A stretch of DNA of 54,551 nucleotides from Alkalimonas sp. (GTDB taxonomy: Bacteria > Pseudomonadota > Gammaproteobacteria > Enterobacterales > Alteromonadaceae): contig NZ_JAFIFQ010000022.1 in NCBI RefSeq assembly GCF_020831925.1, forward strand, positions 1-54,551, written 5' to 3'. A program made the translations under genes and the position numbers. The number at the start of each line of letters is the position of its first letter. Position 1 is the first letter of the stretch. Of the stretch, positions 31,174 to 39,115 are shown one piece after another. Below the pieces are notes generated by a model. It had not been told where the DNA came from. It made no database searches and worked only from the letters and a program-made list of their open reading frames with translations.

Positions 31174-32229
31174 ATGCGCATTTTTGCTCTCACAGTCGCT
31201 CTGCTTCTGACGGCCTGCAGCAGTCTGTCACCAACAGAGCACGTGGCACGTCAGCTGCACCAGGTGCCGGAGCAGACCGAGCTGAGCATCCTTTGGTTGT
31301 CTGACTCTGCCAGCCAGAGCCTTGGCTTGCGTTACCAGCAGGGGCAGTGGCAACGCCAGCACAACCAACACGCCTTGTTTGGTACCGGCTCCATTACCAA
31401 GCTGCTCACTGCGCACTGGTTTGCACTTCGCTTTGCCGATGGTAGCCTGCAGCCCGAACAGCCCATGAGCTCCTTGCTACCAGAGCTGTGCCCGGCCCTG
31501 GCACAGCTGGAACTGGGAGCTTTACTGACCCATAGTACTGGTTTGCCCTTTTTGCCAGACGATATCGGCGATATGCCGCTAATCAACAGCAATCCATTTG
31601 CCGACTACGATGGCCACAGACTGCAGCAGCATTGCCCGGCAAACTCTGCCATCCAGCAACGGCAAGGTCGCTATCACTACTCCAATCTGGGTTACGCTTA
31701 TCTGGCGCTTGGCATGCAAGCAATGACCGGGTTGGATTATGAAGCCCTGCTGCAAGCCGCCATGTTGCAGCCACTGGGGTTGCAACACAGCAGCACCGAG
31801 CGGCCTAAGCCACCTGCTCCATTGGTAGCCGGGCAAAACCCGGATGGCAGCATCACGCCGGATTGGGATTTTGCCGCCTTTACCGGCTCCGGGGGCTTGT
31901 ACAGCAGCAGCCATGAGCTCGGGATCTGGCTGGCACAGCAACTGACCGCCAATCATCCCGCTATTCGCAGCATGCAGGCTGCGCATCACCCGGCAGCAGG
32001 GCTGGGCTGGCAAAGGCGTCGGGCAGGTACCCGCCGCTGGCTGGAGCAAACCGGCGCCACCGGCGGCTATAGCGCCGCCCTGCTGCTGGCACCGGATCGG
32101 CGGCAGGCGATTTTGATCCTATCCAACCTGTCTGGCCTGCATCCAGACGCCGTTGCCATTGCCAAACTGGCAGAGTATTTGTTACTGCAAAACCCCTTTA
32201 TGCCAAACGTTGATGCACTAAAGGACTGA
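31174..32229 (+). CDS. Serine hydrolase lipoprotein, class C beta-lactamase/DD-peptidase fold
   Basis: This 351-residue protein has a lipoprotein signal (FALTVALLLTACSS, cysteine at 15). The nucleophile motif SxxK is S73-I-T-K76, the second motif YSN is at 169-171, and the third is probably GATGGYSA near residue 287. These fit the PF00144 family, which contains AmpC enzymes, esterases and peptidases. The sequence does not say which; beta-lactam resistance should not be assumed. GGAAG stands before the ATG. Its last 32 bases overlap the convergent deoA gene. Confidence 0.88.
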   Translation: MRIFALTVALLLTACSSLSPTEHVARQLHQVPEQTELSILWLSDSASQSLGLRYQQGQWQRQHNQHALFGTGSITKLLTAHWFALRFADGSLQPEQPMSSLLPELCPALAQLELGALLTHSTGLPFLPDDIGDMPLINSNPFADYDGHRLQQHCPANSAIQQRQGRYHYSNLGYAYLALGMQAMTGLDYEALLQAAMLQPLGLQHSSTERPKPPAPLVAGQNPDGSITPDWDFAAFTGSGGLYSSSHELGIWLAQQLTANHPAIRSMQAAHHPAAGLGWQRRRAGTRRWLEQTGATGGYSAALLLAPDRRQAILILSNLSGLHPDAVAIAKLAEYLLLQNPFMPNVDALKD

Positions 32230-33514
32230 GGTTAACTTGCTCTGGCGCCACAGCGCAGGCGGCCAGTACTTCCTGCACCGCATGTTCTGCATCCTGCTGA
32301 TTGGCGGCATGCACAGTTAACAGCGGCTGGCCCTGGCTGATCGGACTGCCAGCCGGGCAGATAGCGCTAAAGCCAACTGCCGGATTGATTTTCTGCTCCG
32401 GATGCGAGCGGCCACCGCCTAAACGTACCACCGCCATACCCAGCGCAACAGTGTCTTTAATGTGCAGGTAACCACTGGCTGGGGCCAGTACATCCAATTT
32501 CACTGGCGCCTCGGCTAAATGCTGCGTTGGCTTTTCCAACAAATCGGTTGGGCCACCCAGGGAGGCCACCATTTTCGCAAAGTACTCAGCGGCTTTACCG
32601 CTGCTCAGGCTGTGCTCCAATGCGCTGATGGCGCTGTCTTTATCCATTGCCAGACCGGATAGCATCAGCATCTCAGCGCCCAGTGCCAGCGTCAACTGGT
32701 GCAAACGCGGCTCGCGCTGCTTGCCTGTTAGATAGTCCAGCGTTTCCAGCACTTCCAGCGCATTGCCGGCGGTAAGCCCCAGGATCTGATTCATATCGGT
32801 AATCAGCGCAGCAGTGGGCACACCCGCGCCGCAAGCGGTATCGACAATGCTGCAAGCCAGTTCACGTGCATCTTCAGCCGTGGCCATAATGGCGCCATTG
32901 CCCACTTTGACATCCATCACCAATGCATCCAGTCCTTCGGATAGCTTTTTCGATAAAATCGAGGCGGTAATCAGCGGAATGGATTCCACCGTCGCGGTCA
33001 CATCGCGGATGCCATACAAGCGTCGATCGGCCGGCGCCAGCTCATCGGTCTGACCGACGATTAAACAACCCAACTCCGGCAACAACTGACGAATGCGGCT
33101 TAACGTCTGATTGCAGCTGTAACCCGGGATGCTTTCCAGTTTATCTACGGTACCCCCGGTATGGCCTAAACCACGGCCCGCAATACTTGGCATAAAAGCG
33201 CCACAGGCCGCTACCATAGGCGCCAGCATCAGTGTTACTTTATCGCCCACGCCACCTGTGCTGTGTTTATCCACCACAGGGCCATTCAACTGGCCCTGCC
33301 AGTTCAGACTGGTGCCAGAGTCGCGCATCGCCAGCGTCAGTGCCACTTTTTCATCCACCGACATGCCATTCAGATAAATCGCCATGGCCAGTGCAGCTGC
33401 CTGGCTATCGCTGAAACTGCCATCGGTTAAACCTTTGGCGAATTGTTGAATATCGGCTTGGCTAAGGGTTTTGCCATCACGTTTAAGTTTGATAATTTCC
33501 TGAGGGATCGGCAT
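32198..33514 (-). CDS. deoA: Thymidine phosphorylase
   Basis: A 438-residue protein (E. coli DeoA 440). The signature DKHSTGGVGDKVTLMLAP lies near residues 83-100, with LGHTGGTVDKLESIPGY and MDVKVGNGAIM further on. It splits thymidine or deoxyuridine with phosphate. It follows cdd by 3 bases, so deoxycytidine is first deaminated and the deoxyuridine then cleaved by the same operon. The Tsx-like porin near 52 kb could supply nucleosides, though it is not linked. Confidence 0.97.
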   Translation of the reverse strand: MPIPQEIIKLKRDGKTLSQADIQQFAKGLTDGSFSDSQAAALAMAIYLNGMSVDEKVALTLAMRDSGTSLNWQGQLNGPVVDKHSTGGVGDKVTLMLAPMVAACGAFMPSIAGRGLGHTGGTVDKLESIPGYSCNQTLSRIRQLLPELGCLIVGQTDELAPADRRLYGIRDVTATVESIPLITASILSKKLSEGLDALVMDVKVGNGAIMATAEDARELACSIVDTACGAGVPTAALITDMNQILGLTAGNALEVLETLDYLTGKQREPRLHQLTLALGAEMLMLSGLAMDKDSAISALEHSLSSGKAAEYFAKMVASLGGPTDLLEKPTQHLAEAPVKLDVLAPASGYLHIKDTVALGMAVVRLGGGRSHPEQKINPAVGFSAICPAGSPISQGQPLLTVHAANQQDAEHAVQEVLAACAVAPEQVNLSPLVHQRLA

Positions 33515-33517
33515 GGC

Positions 33518-33952
33518 TTACTCCGTCGGCACCTTGGTGCTGTTGGCTAAATACAAAGGGGTGAAGGCATCTGGCAGAAGTTGCTGCAGCGTCCAGCCTT
33601 GCAGCTGCGCTTGATGATTGCTGCTATAGATGATGGTTTCCGGCAAAAAGAACTCCGCTATTACCTGACGGCACAAACCACAGGGCGGAGTGAGTTGCTG
33701 TTGCGGCGTGTACACCATTAAAGCATCAAACTGACGCTTGCCAGCCACCACACCAGCGGCAATAGCATTGCGCTCCGCGCATACGGTAGCGCCATAAGAG
33801 GCATTTTCCACATTACAACCGGTGAAAATGCTGCCATCCAGGGCGCGCACCGCCACCCCCACCGGAAAGTGACTGTAGGGCGCATAAGCCTGGGCAGCGG
33901 CCGCTTTGGCGGCCTGATACAAGGGTTCAAGTTCCGCAGTGAGTGCTGTCAT
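33518..33952 (-). CDS. cdd: Cytidine deaminase, short (tetrameric) type
   Basis: In these 144 residues, CNVENASYGATVCAERNAIA holds the catalytic glutamate and one zinc cysteine, and PPCGLCRQV the other two. The single-domain length matches the tetrameric form of Bacillus and eukaryotes, not the 294-residue dimeric E. coli enzyme. It converts cytidine and deoxycytidine to uridine forms. It is first in the cdd-deoA operon; a small GGCGC-AAAA-GCGCC hairpin (33973-33986) lies in its leader. Confidence 0.95.
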   Translation of the reverse strand: MTALTAELEPLYQAAKAAAAQAYAPYSHFPVGVAVRALDGSIFTGCNVENASYGATVCAERNAIAAGVVAGKRQFDALMVYTPQQQLTPPCGLCRQVIAEFFLPETIIYSSNHQAQLQGWTLQQLLPDAFTPLYLANSTKVPTE

Positions 33953-34047
33953 TGGTTGTTCTCATCCAAACTGGCGCAAAAGCGCCCGGATCGACAGTTA
34001 TGACGGCAAACCGGCCTCAGATCAAGGGAAAGGTGGAACTATTGTGA

Positions 34048-34620
34048 TCACTCAAACTGCAATGCCCGCACTTGCAACACTGCCTGACCACCCTGCTCAT
34101 CGGTCAAATCCGGCACCAGATAAATGGCACTGACATGGTCGGGCACTATGCCCTTGTCCACCGAGCTGGCGGGGGTCCAGTCTGGCCGCTGGAAATCAAC
34201 CAAGCTCAGCGCTTCGCTTTGCCAGCCGTTGGTAGCTGGCAGCACCGCCTGGTAATGGGCGTAACTCTGATCACCCTGCTCGCCATACTCCAGCTGGGCG
34301 AGCTTCACCACCAGATCGGTGCTGCTTTGATAGGTTAGTCCAATCACGGCTTGCTGTGGCAGGCTGCCGGCGGGCAGATCGTAGATCAGTTCCACCCAGG
34401 AATTGTTTTTGGCATCCACTCTGGGCACACGGTGAAATACAATACGGGCAATGCCTTCCTGCACCAGATCACCGCTATAGTCGGCACGGCTGCCATGGGG
34501 GTCGGTGGCATAACGCCAAAAACCCGCATCCAGACCGCCTTTTTCAGTGTTGTTCAGGGCCCCGGTATCACCGCAAGCAAGCAGCACCAGCAGCGCTATT
34601 GCTATCCCAATCCAGTTCAT
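34048..34620 (-). CDS. Small lipoprotein of unknown function in the aminotransferase/omega-amidase operon
   Basis: The 190-residue protein has a lipoprotein signal (IGIAIALLVLLACGD, cysteine 16). The mature part looks like a beta-sandwich: alternating strands such as RIVFHRVPRVDAKNNSWVELIYDLP and QAVIGLTYQSSTDLVVKLAQ suggest a carbohydrate-binding-module-like or similar jelly roll. Its start overlaps the stop of the omega-amidase gene (ATGA). I recognise no family; an envelope protein in an otherwise cytoplasmic salvage operon is unexpected. Confidence 0.75.
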   Translation of the reverse strand: MNWIGIAIALLVLLACGDTGALNNTEKGGLDAGFWRYATDPHGSRADYSGDLVQEGIARIVFHRVPRVDAKNNSWVELIYDLPAGSLPQQAVIGLTYQSSTDLVVKLAQLEYGEQGDQSYAHYQAVLPATNGWQSEALSLVDFQRPDWTPASSVDKGIVPDHVSAIYLVPDLTDEQGGQAVLQVRALQFE

Positions 34621-35405
34621 TCGTGTTTCCTTGTTGTCGTGAACTCAAAGGTGTCGGCATCCAAATAAGCCGGGAATTTATCTTTAAACTGCTGCAGCGC
34701 TGCTCCATCCAGCTCTGCCTGGAGCACCGTTGCCCGCTCAACACCATCGGCCAGCGGCTGACCCAGATAATCGATGACCAAACTGTCGCCGCTGTAGTCA
34801 ACGCCATTGCCATCGCTGCCAATGCGGTTGCAGCCAATGACATAGGCCTGGTTTTCAATGGCACGGGCCGCCAGCAAGGTACGCCAGGCAAGGCGGCGCG
34901 GCGCTGGCCAGTTGGCGACATAAATCAGCACATCGTAATCATTGCGGTTGCGGCTAAACACTGGGAAACGTAGGTCGTAGCAAATTTGCAGGCAGAAACG
35001 CAGCCCGCGCCAGGGCACGACTACCCGCTCCGTGCCGGCCTGGTAGGCATGGTGCTCGCCTGCCATCCGAAACAGATGCTTTTTATCGTACTGAAAGCTC
35101 TCACCCTTGGGGGTGACAAAGTACAACCGGTTGTAGTACTGGCCTTGCTCTTTGACTGCTACGGAGCCACACACAGCGGCGCCACTGCTGGCGGCCTGCT
35201 GCTTTAACCAACGGAGGGTTTCACCACCCGCAGGCTCGGCAACGGCGGCACTGTCCATCGAAAAGCCGGTGGTCAGCATTTCCGGCAACACGATTAGATC
35301 CTGACCGCCCAGTGCTGCAATCTGCCCGGCCAACTGCTGTCGGTTGGCCTCTGGATCCTGCCAATACAGCTCGGTCTGTAGCACTGCCACCTTTACAACC
35401 GACAT
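34617..35405 (-). CDS. yafV: Carbon-nitrogen hydrolase, omega-amidase type (YafV/MtnU)
   Basis: I start at MSVVKVAVLQTEL (35405), the conserved nitrilase N-terminus, giving 262 residues; the longer frame reads through the aminotransferase gene. The catalytic triad is visible: Glu in VLPEMLTTGF, Lys in YDKKHLFRM, Cys in LQICYDLRFP. Omega-amidases hydrolyse 2-oxoglutaramate, the by-product of glutamine-dependent transamination of the methionine keto-precursor. Its start lies 13 bases inside the aminotransferase gene, matching this job. Confidence 0.92.
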   Translation of the reverse strand: MSVVKVAVLQTELYWQDPEANRQQLAGQIAALGGQDLIVLPEMLTTGFSMDSAAVAEPAGGETLRWLKQQAASSGAAVCGSVAVKEQGQYYNRLYFVTPKGESFQYDKKHLFRMAGEHHAYQAGTERVVVPWRGLRFCLQICYDLRFPVFSRNRNDYDVLIYVANWPAPRRLAWRTLLAARAIENQAYVIGCNRIGSDGNGVDYSGDSLVIDYLGQPLADGVERATVLQAELDGAALQQFKDKFPAYLDADTFEFTTTRKHE

Positions 35406-36544
35406 AACACCTCCGCAGCTTGCAGCAGCGTCTGCCCGTCTTTGGCAAAGCAAAATCGAACCAAGCGCTGAGCCGGCGGCTGGCGGTAAAACACACTCAG
35501 TGGAATGGCAGCCACCTTGTGCTCGATGGTGAGCCAGCGACAAAACTCCACATCCGGCTGCTCGCTGATGGCACTGTAATCGGCCAGCTGAAAATAGGTG
35601 CCTTGGGCTGGTAATAACTTGAAACGACTGGCTGCAAGCGCAACAACAAAGCAATCGCGCTTTTGCTGGTAAAAAGCAGCTAAGCCACTGACCTGCTCCG
35701 GATGCTGCTCCAGCATAGCCGCCACCGCGAATTGCGCCGGGGTAAAGCTGGAAAAAGTCACGTACTGATGCACTTTACGAAACTCAGCCATCAGCGCCAC
35801 AGGCGCTACACAATAACCCAGCTTCCAACCGGTGACATGAAAGGTTTTGCCAAAGGATGAGACCACCAGGCTGCGCGCCGCCAAGTCTGCAAAACACAAG
35901 GCACTCAGTTGTGGCCGGCCATCAAACACCATGTGCTCGTACACTTCATCGCTCAGGCAGTACAAACCATGCTGGCACACTAAGCGTTGCAATTGTTGCC
36001 AATCATCCGTCGAAAAAACCTGACTGCTCGGGTTATGCGGGCTATTGACGATAATCAGCCGGGTGTTGCGGTTGATGCTGTCCGCTACTTGCTGCCAGTC
36101 CACCTTAAAATCCGGTGCTGTCAGGGCAATGTGGACACAATGGCCACCGGCCAGTTGCACCGCTGGGGCATAGCTGTCGTAGGCGGGATCGAACAAGATC
36201 ACCTCATCGCCCGGGCGAACCAGCGCCTGAATGGCACAAAACAAGGCTTCGGTGGCACCGGAGGTGACGGTAATTTGCTGCTCCGGGCACACCTGCTGGC
36301 GGTAACAACGTGCAATCAAGGCGGCAATTTGCTGGCGCAAAGGCAAAATTCCGGCCATTGGCGCATACTGATTCAGCCCCTGCTGACTAAAAGCTGCCAG
36401 TTGCTGCAATAAAAAAAGGTCGCAGCCAAAATCCGGAAAGCCTTGCGACAAGTTGATCGCCTGCTGCTCGCTGGCCAGTTGTGACATCTGGCTAAAAATC
36501 GAACTGCCTACCTCAGGCAGTTTGGAATGAAAAGTGCTGTGCAT
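35393..36544 (-). CDS. Methionine-type PLP aminotransferase (YbdL/MtnE-like)
   Basis: This 383-residue fold-type I aminotransferase has INLSQGFPDFGCD near residue 34, the substrate/PLP segment NSPHNPSSQVF, YCLSDEVYEHMVFDG, and the PLP lysine in SSFGKTFHVTGWKLGY near residue 231. It resembles E. coli YbdL and glutamine transaminase K, which aminate 4-methylthio-2-oxobutyrate to methionine. Sitting with an omega-amidase and divergent from mtnBCD, it is the likely last step of the salvage pathway. Kynurenine aminotransferase activity is possible for the family. Confidence 0.92.
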   Translation of the reverse strand: MHSTFHSKLPEVGSSIFSQMSQLASEQQAINLSQGFPDFGCDLFLLQQLAAFSQQGLNQYAPMAGILPLRQQIAALIARCYRQQVCPEQQITVTSGATEALFCAIQALVRPGDEVILFDPAYDSYAPAVQLAGGHCVHIALTAPDFKVDWQQVADSINRNTRLIIVNSPHNPSSQVFSTDDWQQLQRLVCQHGLYCLSDEVYEHMVFDGRPQLSALCFADLAARSLVVSSFGKTFHVTGWKLGYCVAPVALMAEFRKVHQYVTFSSFTPAQFAVAAMLEQHPEQVSGLAAFYQQKRDCFVVALAASRFKLLPAQGTYFQLADYSAISEQPDVEFCRWLTIEHKVAAIPLSVFYRQPPAQRLVRFCFAKDGQTLLQAAEVLCRL

Positions 36545-36663
36545 AAGTTGCCCTGAACATGAACGACCTTTACCTTAGCGCCTGCTGCTGCCATTCTGCA
36601 ACCATCAATAGCCAAATGGAAAGCCAGAGCAGTTGCCAAATTAGTCTGGCATGGTATCATTTC

Positions 36664-36695
36664 AGACCTTTTTATGTATAGACATCTAAACGTCA
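36664..36695. promoter_or_regulatory. MetJ-box-like operator between the aminotransferase and mtnB
   Basis: AGACATCT (36680-36687) and AAACGTCA (36688-36695) are adjacent 8-mers, each close to the MetJ consensus AGACGTCT. AGACCTTT at 36664 lies on the same 8-base phase. The site is between divergent genes and 22 bases before the mtnB start, so it could control both directions with S-adenosylmethionine as corepressor. AGGAG for mtnB is at about 36703-36708. Confidence 0.72.
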
Positions 36696-36717
36696 GGGCG
36701 TTCAGGAGTGTAATTTT

Positions 36718-37359
36718 ATGAATCATGCCACGCAACATGGGCATCAGCTCAACCCCTACGCCATTGCCCTGTGTGCCGCCGGCCGCTGGATTGCCAGCCG
36801 CCACTGGGTGCCGGCCACAGGCGGCAACTTTTCTATCCGCAGCGGGCAGCACAGTGCCCTGGTGACCGCATCAGGCAAAGACAAAGGTGAGTTAAGCCCA
36901 CAGGACTTACTGCCAGTCAGCTGGCCAGAGGGCGAGCTGCTCTGCCCTGGCAAACCTTCGGCTGAAACGGCATTGCATGTCCGCCTTTACCAGCTGGATG
37001 ATTCAATCAAAGCGGTATTGCATACCCATTCGGTGCAGGCCACCGTATTTTCACGGCTAATTCAGGCTGAACAACACCTATTTAGCGGCTATGAAATGCA
37101 AAAAGCCATTCGCGGCCAACTCAGCCACGATCAGTCTTGCCCGCTAACCATCTTCGACAATACCCAGGATATACCAGCACTGGCGGCGCAAGTTGCCGAA
37201 CGCTGGCCTGAGGTACAGACCGCTTCGGCCTTGCTGGTACGTGGCCATGGCCTTTATGTCTGGGGACAAAGCCTGGAAGAAGCAAAAAGGCATTTAGAGG
37301 GCTGGGAATTTCTTATACACTGTGAACTGGAACGTATTCGACTCACAGGAACCTTATGA
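36718..37359 (+). CDS. mtnB: Methylthioribulose-1-phosphate dehydratase
   Basis: This 213-residue class II aldolase-fold protein has PATGGNFSIR near residue 36, zinc ligands in VLHTHSVQATVFS (about residues 99-111) and the third histidine region in VRGHGLYVWG. It dehydrates methylthioribulose-1-phosphate to the diketo intermediate. Other class II aldolases (for example AraD) are excluded by the mtnC and mtnD genes downstream. The stop overlaps mtnC (ATGA). Confidence 0.95.
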   Translation: MNHATQHGHQLNPYAIALCAAGRWIASRHWVPATGGNFSIRSGQHSALVTASGKDKGELSPQDLLPVSWPEGELLCPGKPSAETALHVRLYQLDDSIKAVLHTHSVQATVFSRLIQAEQHLFSGYEMQKAIRGQLSHDQSCPLTIFDNTQDIPALAAQVAERWPEVQTASALLVRGHGLYVWGQSLEEAKRHLEGWEFLIHCELERIRLTGTL

Positions 37360-38030
37360 ACTATCGCGCCCTGATCACCGATATTGAAGGCACCACCAGC
37401 CGCATTGCTTTTGTTACCGAAGTGCTGTTTCCTTATGCTGCCAACCACTTGCCAGATTTTATCCGCCAACGCAGCGAACAGGCCGAAGTAGCGCTTGAGC
37501 TGAAGGCCGTTCGGCAAAAGATGCAACAGCCGAACGCTGATATCGAAACCGTCATTGCCCAATTGCAGGCCTGGATTGCCGCTGATGAAAAAATCACACC
37601 GTTGAAGACCTTGCAAGGCATGGTATGGCGGCTGGGCTATCAGCAGGGTCATTTCACCGGCCACTTGTACCCGGATGCTGCCGAGCAACTAAAGCAGTGG
37701 CATGCACAGGGCTTGCAACTCTTTATCTACAGCTCCGGCTCGGTAGAAGCACAGCAACTGCTGTTTCGTTACAGCGACTTTGGCGATTTAACCCCACTTT
37801 TCAGCGGCTACTTTGATACCCGGGTGGGGGGCAAGAAAGAAATTTCATCCTACGCCGCCATCCTGCAGCATTTGCAGCTCCCACCTGGCCAGGTGTTGTT
37901 TTTATCCGATGTGGTGGCCGAACTGGATGCCGCCCGCCAGTTAGGTATTGCCACCTGCCAGTTGATCCGTGAAGGCCAGCCAGCGGGCAGCCATCCAACG
38001 GCAGAAGACTTCTACCAGGTCAACCTATAG
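37356..38030 (+). CDS. mtnC: Enolase-phosphatase E1
   Basis: This 224-residue HAD-family enzyme opens with LITDIEGTTSRIAFV (the DxEGT variant of HAD motif I), has motif II in FIYSSGSVEAQQLL and motif III/IV in ILFLSDVVAELDAAR-like VLFLSDVVAELDA near residue 184. It enolises and dephosphorylates the MtnB product to the acireductone. It is coupled to mtnB by ATGA and lies 17 bases before mtnD. Confidence 0.96.
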   Translation: MNYRALITDIEGTTSRIAFVTEVLFPYAANHLPDFIRQRSEQAEVALELKAVRQKMQQPNADIETVIAQLQAWIAADEKITPLKTLQGMVWRLGYQQGHFTGHLYPDAAEQLKQWHAQGLQLFIYSSGSVEAQQLLFRYSDFGDLTPLFSGYFDTRVGGKKEISSYAAILQHLQLPPGQVLFLSDVVAELDAARQLGIATCQLIREGQPAGSHPTAEDFYQVNL

Positions 38031-38047
38031 CTATTCGAGGTTTCACT

Positions 38048-38590
38048 ATGTCCACATTAACCGTGTTTTCCACCTCAGCACCCGAAGAAGTGCAGTACCA
38101 GACCAAGAGCGCAGCTGACATTGCGGACAAACTGCAGCAGGTGGGCATACGCTTTGAGCAATGGCAGGCCAATCAACCGATCGATGCCAATACCGATAAT
38201 GCCTCCATTCTGGCAGCCTATAGCGATGATATCGACCGCTTAAAACAGCAAGGCGGTTATGTCACGGTGGATGTGATTTCGCTCAGTAGCGATCACCCGG
38301 ATAAAAAGGCACTGCGGCAAAAATTTCTGGCTGAACATACCCACAGCGAAGATGAAGTGCGCTTTTTTGTCCGTGGTGAAGGCTTGTTCTGTCTGCACTT
38401 AGGCGATCACATCTACCAGGTGCTGTGCCAGCAAAACGATTTAATCAGTGTACCGGCCAATACCCCGCACTGGTTTGATATGGGCAGCGAGCCTAACTTT
38501 ACCGCCATTCGCTTGTTCAATAACCCGGAGGGCTGGGTGGCCAACTTTACCGGCAGCGATATCGCCTCGCGTTTTCCGCTGCTGGCTTAA
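38048..38590 (+). CDS. mtnD: Acireductone dioxygenase
   Basis: A 180-residue cupin. The metal site is in HTHSEDEVRFFVRGEG (His, His, Glu; about residues 96-111), with the fourth histidine in VPANTPHWFDMG near residue 139. With iron it forms 4-methylthio-2-oxobutyrate and formate; with nickel it makes an off-pathway product. TTCGAGG lies upstream of the ATG. It is the last gene of the left salvage operon. Confidence 0.97.
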   Translation: MSTLTVFSTSAPEEVQYQTKSAADIADKLQQVGIRFEQWQANQPIDANTDNASILAAYSDDIDRLKQQGGYVTVDVISLSSDHPDKKALRQKFLAEHTHSEDEVRFFVRGEGLFCLHLGDHIYQVLCQQNDLISVPANTPHWFDMGSEPNFTAIRLFNNPEGWVANFTGSDIASRFPLLA

Positions 38591-38604
38591 TACTTAACAA
38601 CCAG

Positions 38605-38640
38605 TTGCCGGGGCCATCGCCGCAAATGGCCCAACCGGCA
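38605..38640 (+). terminator. Hairpin at the end of mtnBCD
   Basis: GGGCCAT-CGCCGCAA-ATGGCCC is a 7 bp stem, extended outside by TGCC/GGCA with a two-base bulge, 15 bases past the mtnD stop. There is no T-run, so it may stop transcription weakly or protect the 3' end. Confidence 0.5.
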
Positions 38641-38802
38641 CCAGTCTGTGCCCCCATCCCATCCAATGCTACCTAACCGTCCCTGCACGGTAAATACCTA
38701 CCCCAAGACGAGAGCCCATCATCCATCGGCACAAAACGAATCCGACCGCCCCAGTCCATCACCAGATCAGCCATTTATCATAAAATTATCAAGAAAAAAT
38801 CA

Positions 38803-38839
38803 TTGCTTTCCGCTACCCCCCCCGTATCAAAAAAGATAC
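38803..38839 (+). promoter_or_regulatory. Candidate promoter with poly-C tract and inverted repeat
   Basis: TTGCTT (38803-38808) and TATCAA (38825-38830) are separated by 16 bases that include a run of eight C (38816-38823). GTATC-AAAAAA-GATAC (38824-38839) overlaps the -10-like element and could bind a regulator. The matches to consensus are modest (3/6 and 4/6), so this is a suggestion only. Confidence 0.3.
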
Positions 38840-38901
38840 AAAGAACACCGCTATGCAAATGGCATGGCGATAACTTGTTTATTTTTAGAAGGAAGGTTAG
38901 G

Positions 38902-39093
38902 ATGAAATTGAATAAATTAGTTGCAGGCTCTGCAGCCGCCATCTTACTGGCAGCAACTGCTTTTGGCGTTTGGGCTTCTTGTGGGTCTAGCGACTGCGCT
39001 CTAGTTGGTGAAACTCTTGTTTGCGCCGTACAAACACCTGAAGGTCCTAGAATCTGTTTCCCGGGTAACACCTGTAGTGTGAACTGTAATTAG
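38902..39093 (+). CDS. Secreted six-cysteine mini-protein, unknown
   Basis: The ATG at 38902 follows GGAAGGTTAGG and gives 63 residues. Residues 1-25 form a Sec-type signal: MKLNK, a hydrophobic core, and FGVWA as a likely cleavage site. The mature part of about 38 residues has cysteines at 27, 32, 41, 52, 58 and 62, enough for three disulfides, plus several glycines and prolines (GPRICFPGN). There is no double-glycine leader. Downstream lie a strong hairpin, an exported protein and a MacAB-like exporter. The arrangement parallels E. coli heat-stable enterotoxin II, a Sec-exported disulfide peptide released by MacAB-TolC. I recognise no family; toxin, bacteriocin or signal are all possible. 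Confidence 0.78.
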   Translation: MKLNKLVAGSAAAILLAATAFGVWASCGSSDCALVGETLVCAVQTPEGPRICFPGNTCSVNCN

Positions 39094-39115
39094 TATGCTG
39101 CTATACATGAACACG

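Larger units (their letters stand above)
38591..38901. other. Intergenic region between mtnD and the cysteine-rich peptide gene
   Basis: These 311 bases change character along their length. The left part (to about 38760) is C-rich and holds a hairpin at 38605-38640. From about 38760 to the peptide gene it turns AT-rich, with a run of eight C (38816-38823) and an inverted repeat (38824-38839). I see no gene here. It should contain the peptide promoter. Confidence 0.6.

Noticed and set aside
31174-32229. Annotation as a beta-lactamase resistance gene
   Set aside because: SxxK and YSN define only the serine-hydrolase family; lipoprotein anchoring and weak third motif do not support a resistance claim.
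34040-34060. TTGTGATCACT as a CRP site for cdd-deoA
   Set aside because: The TGTGA and TCAC halves lack the 6-base spacer, and the site lies upstream of the cdd leader within the end of the neighbouring gene region.
38591-38901. Riboswitch or small RNA between mtnD and the peptide gene
   Set aside because: Only a simple hairpin and a short inverted repeat are visible; no SAM-riboswitch core or other conserved RNA architecture could be drawn.
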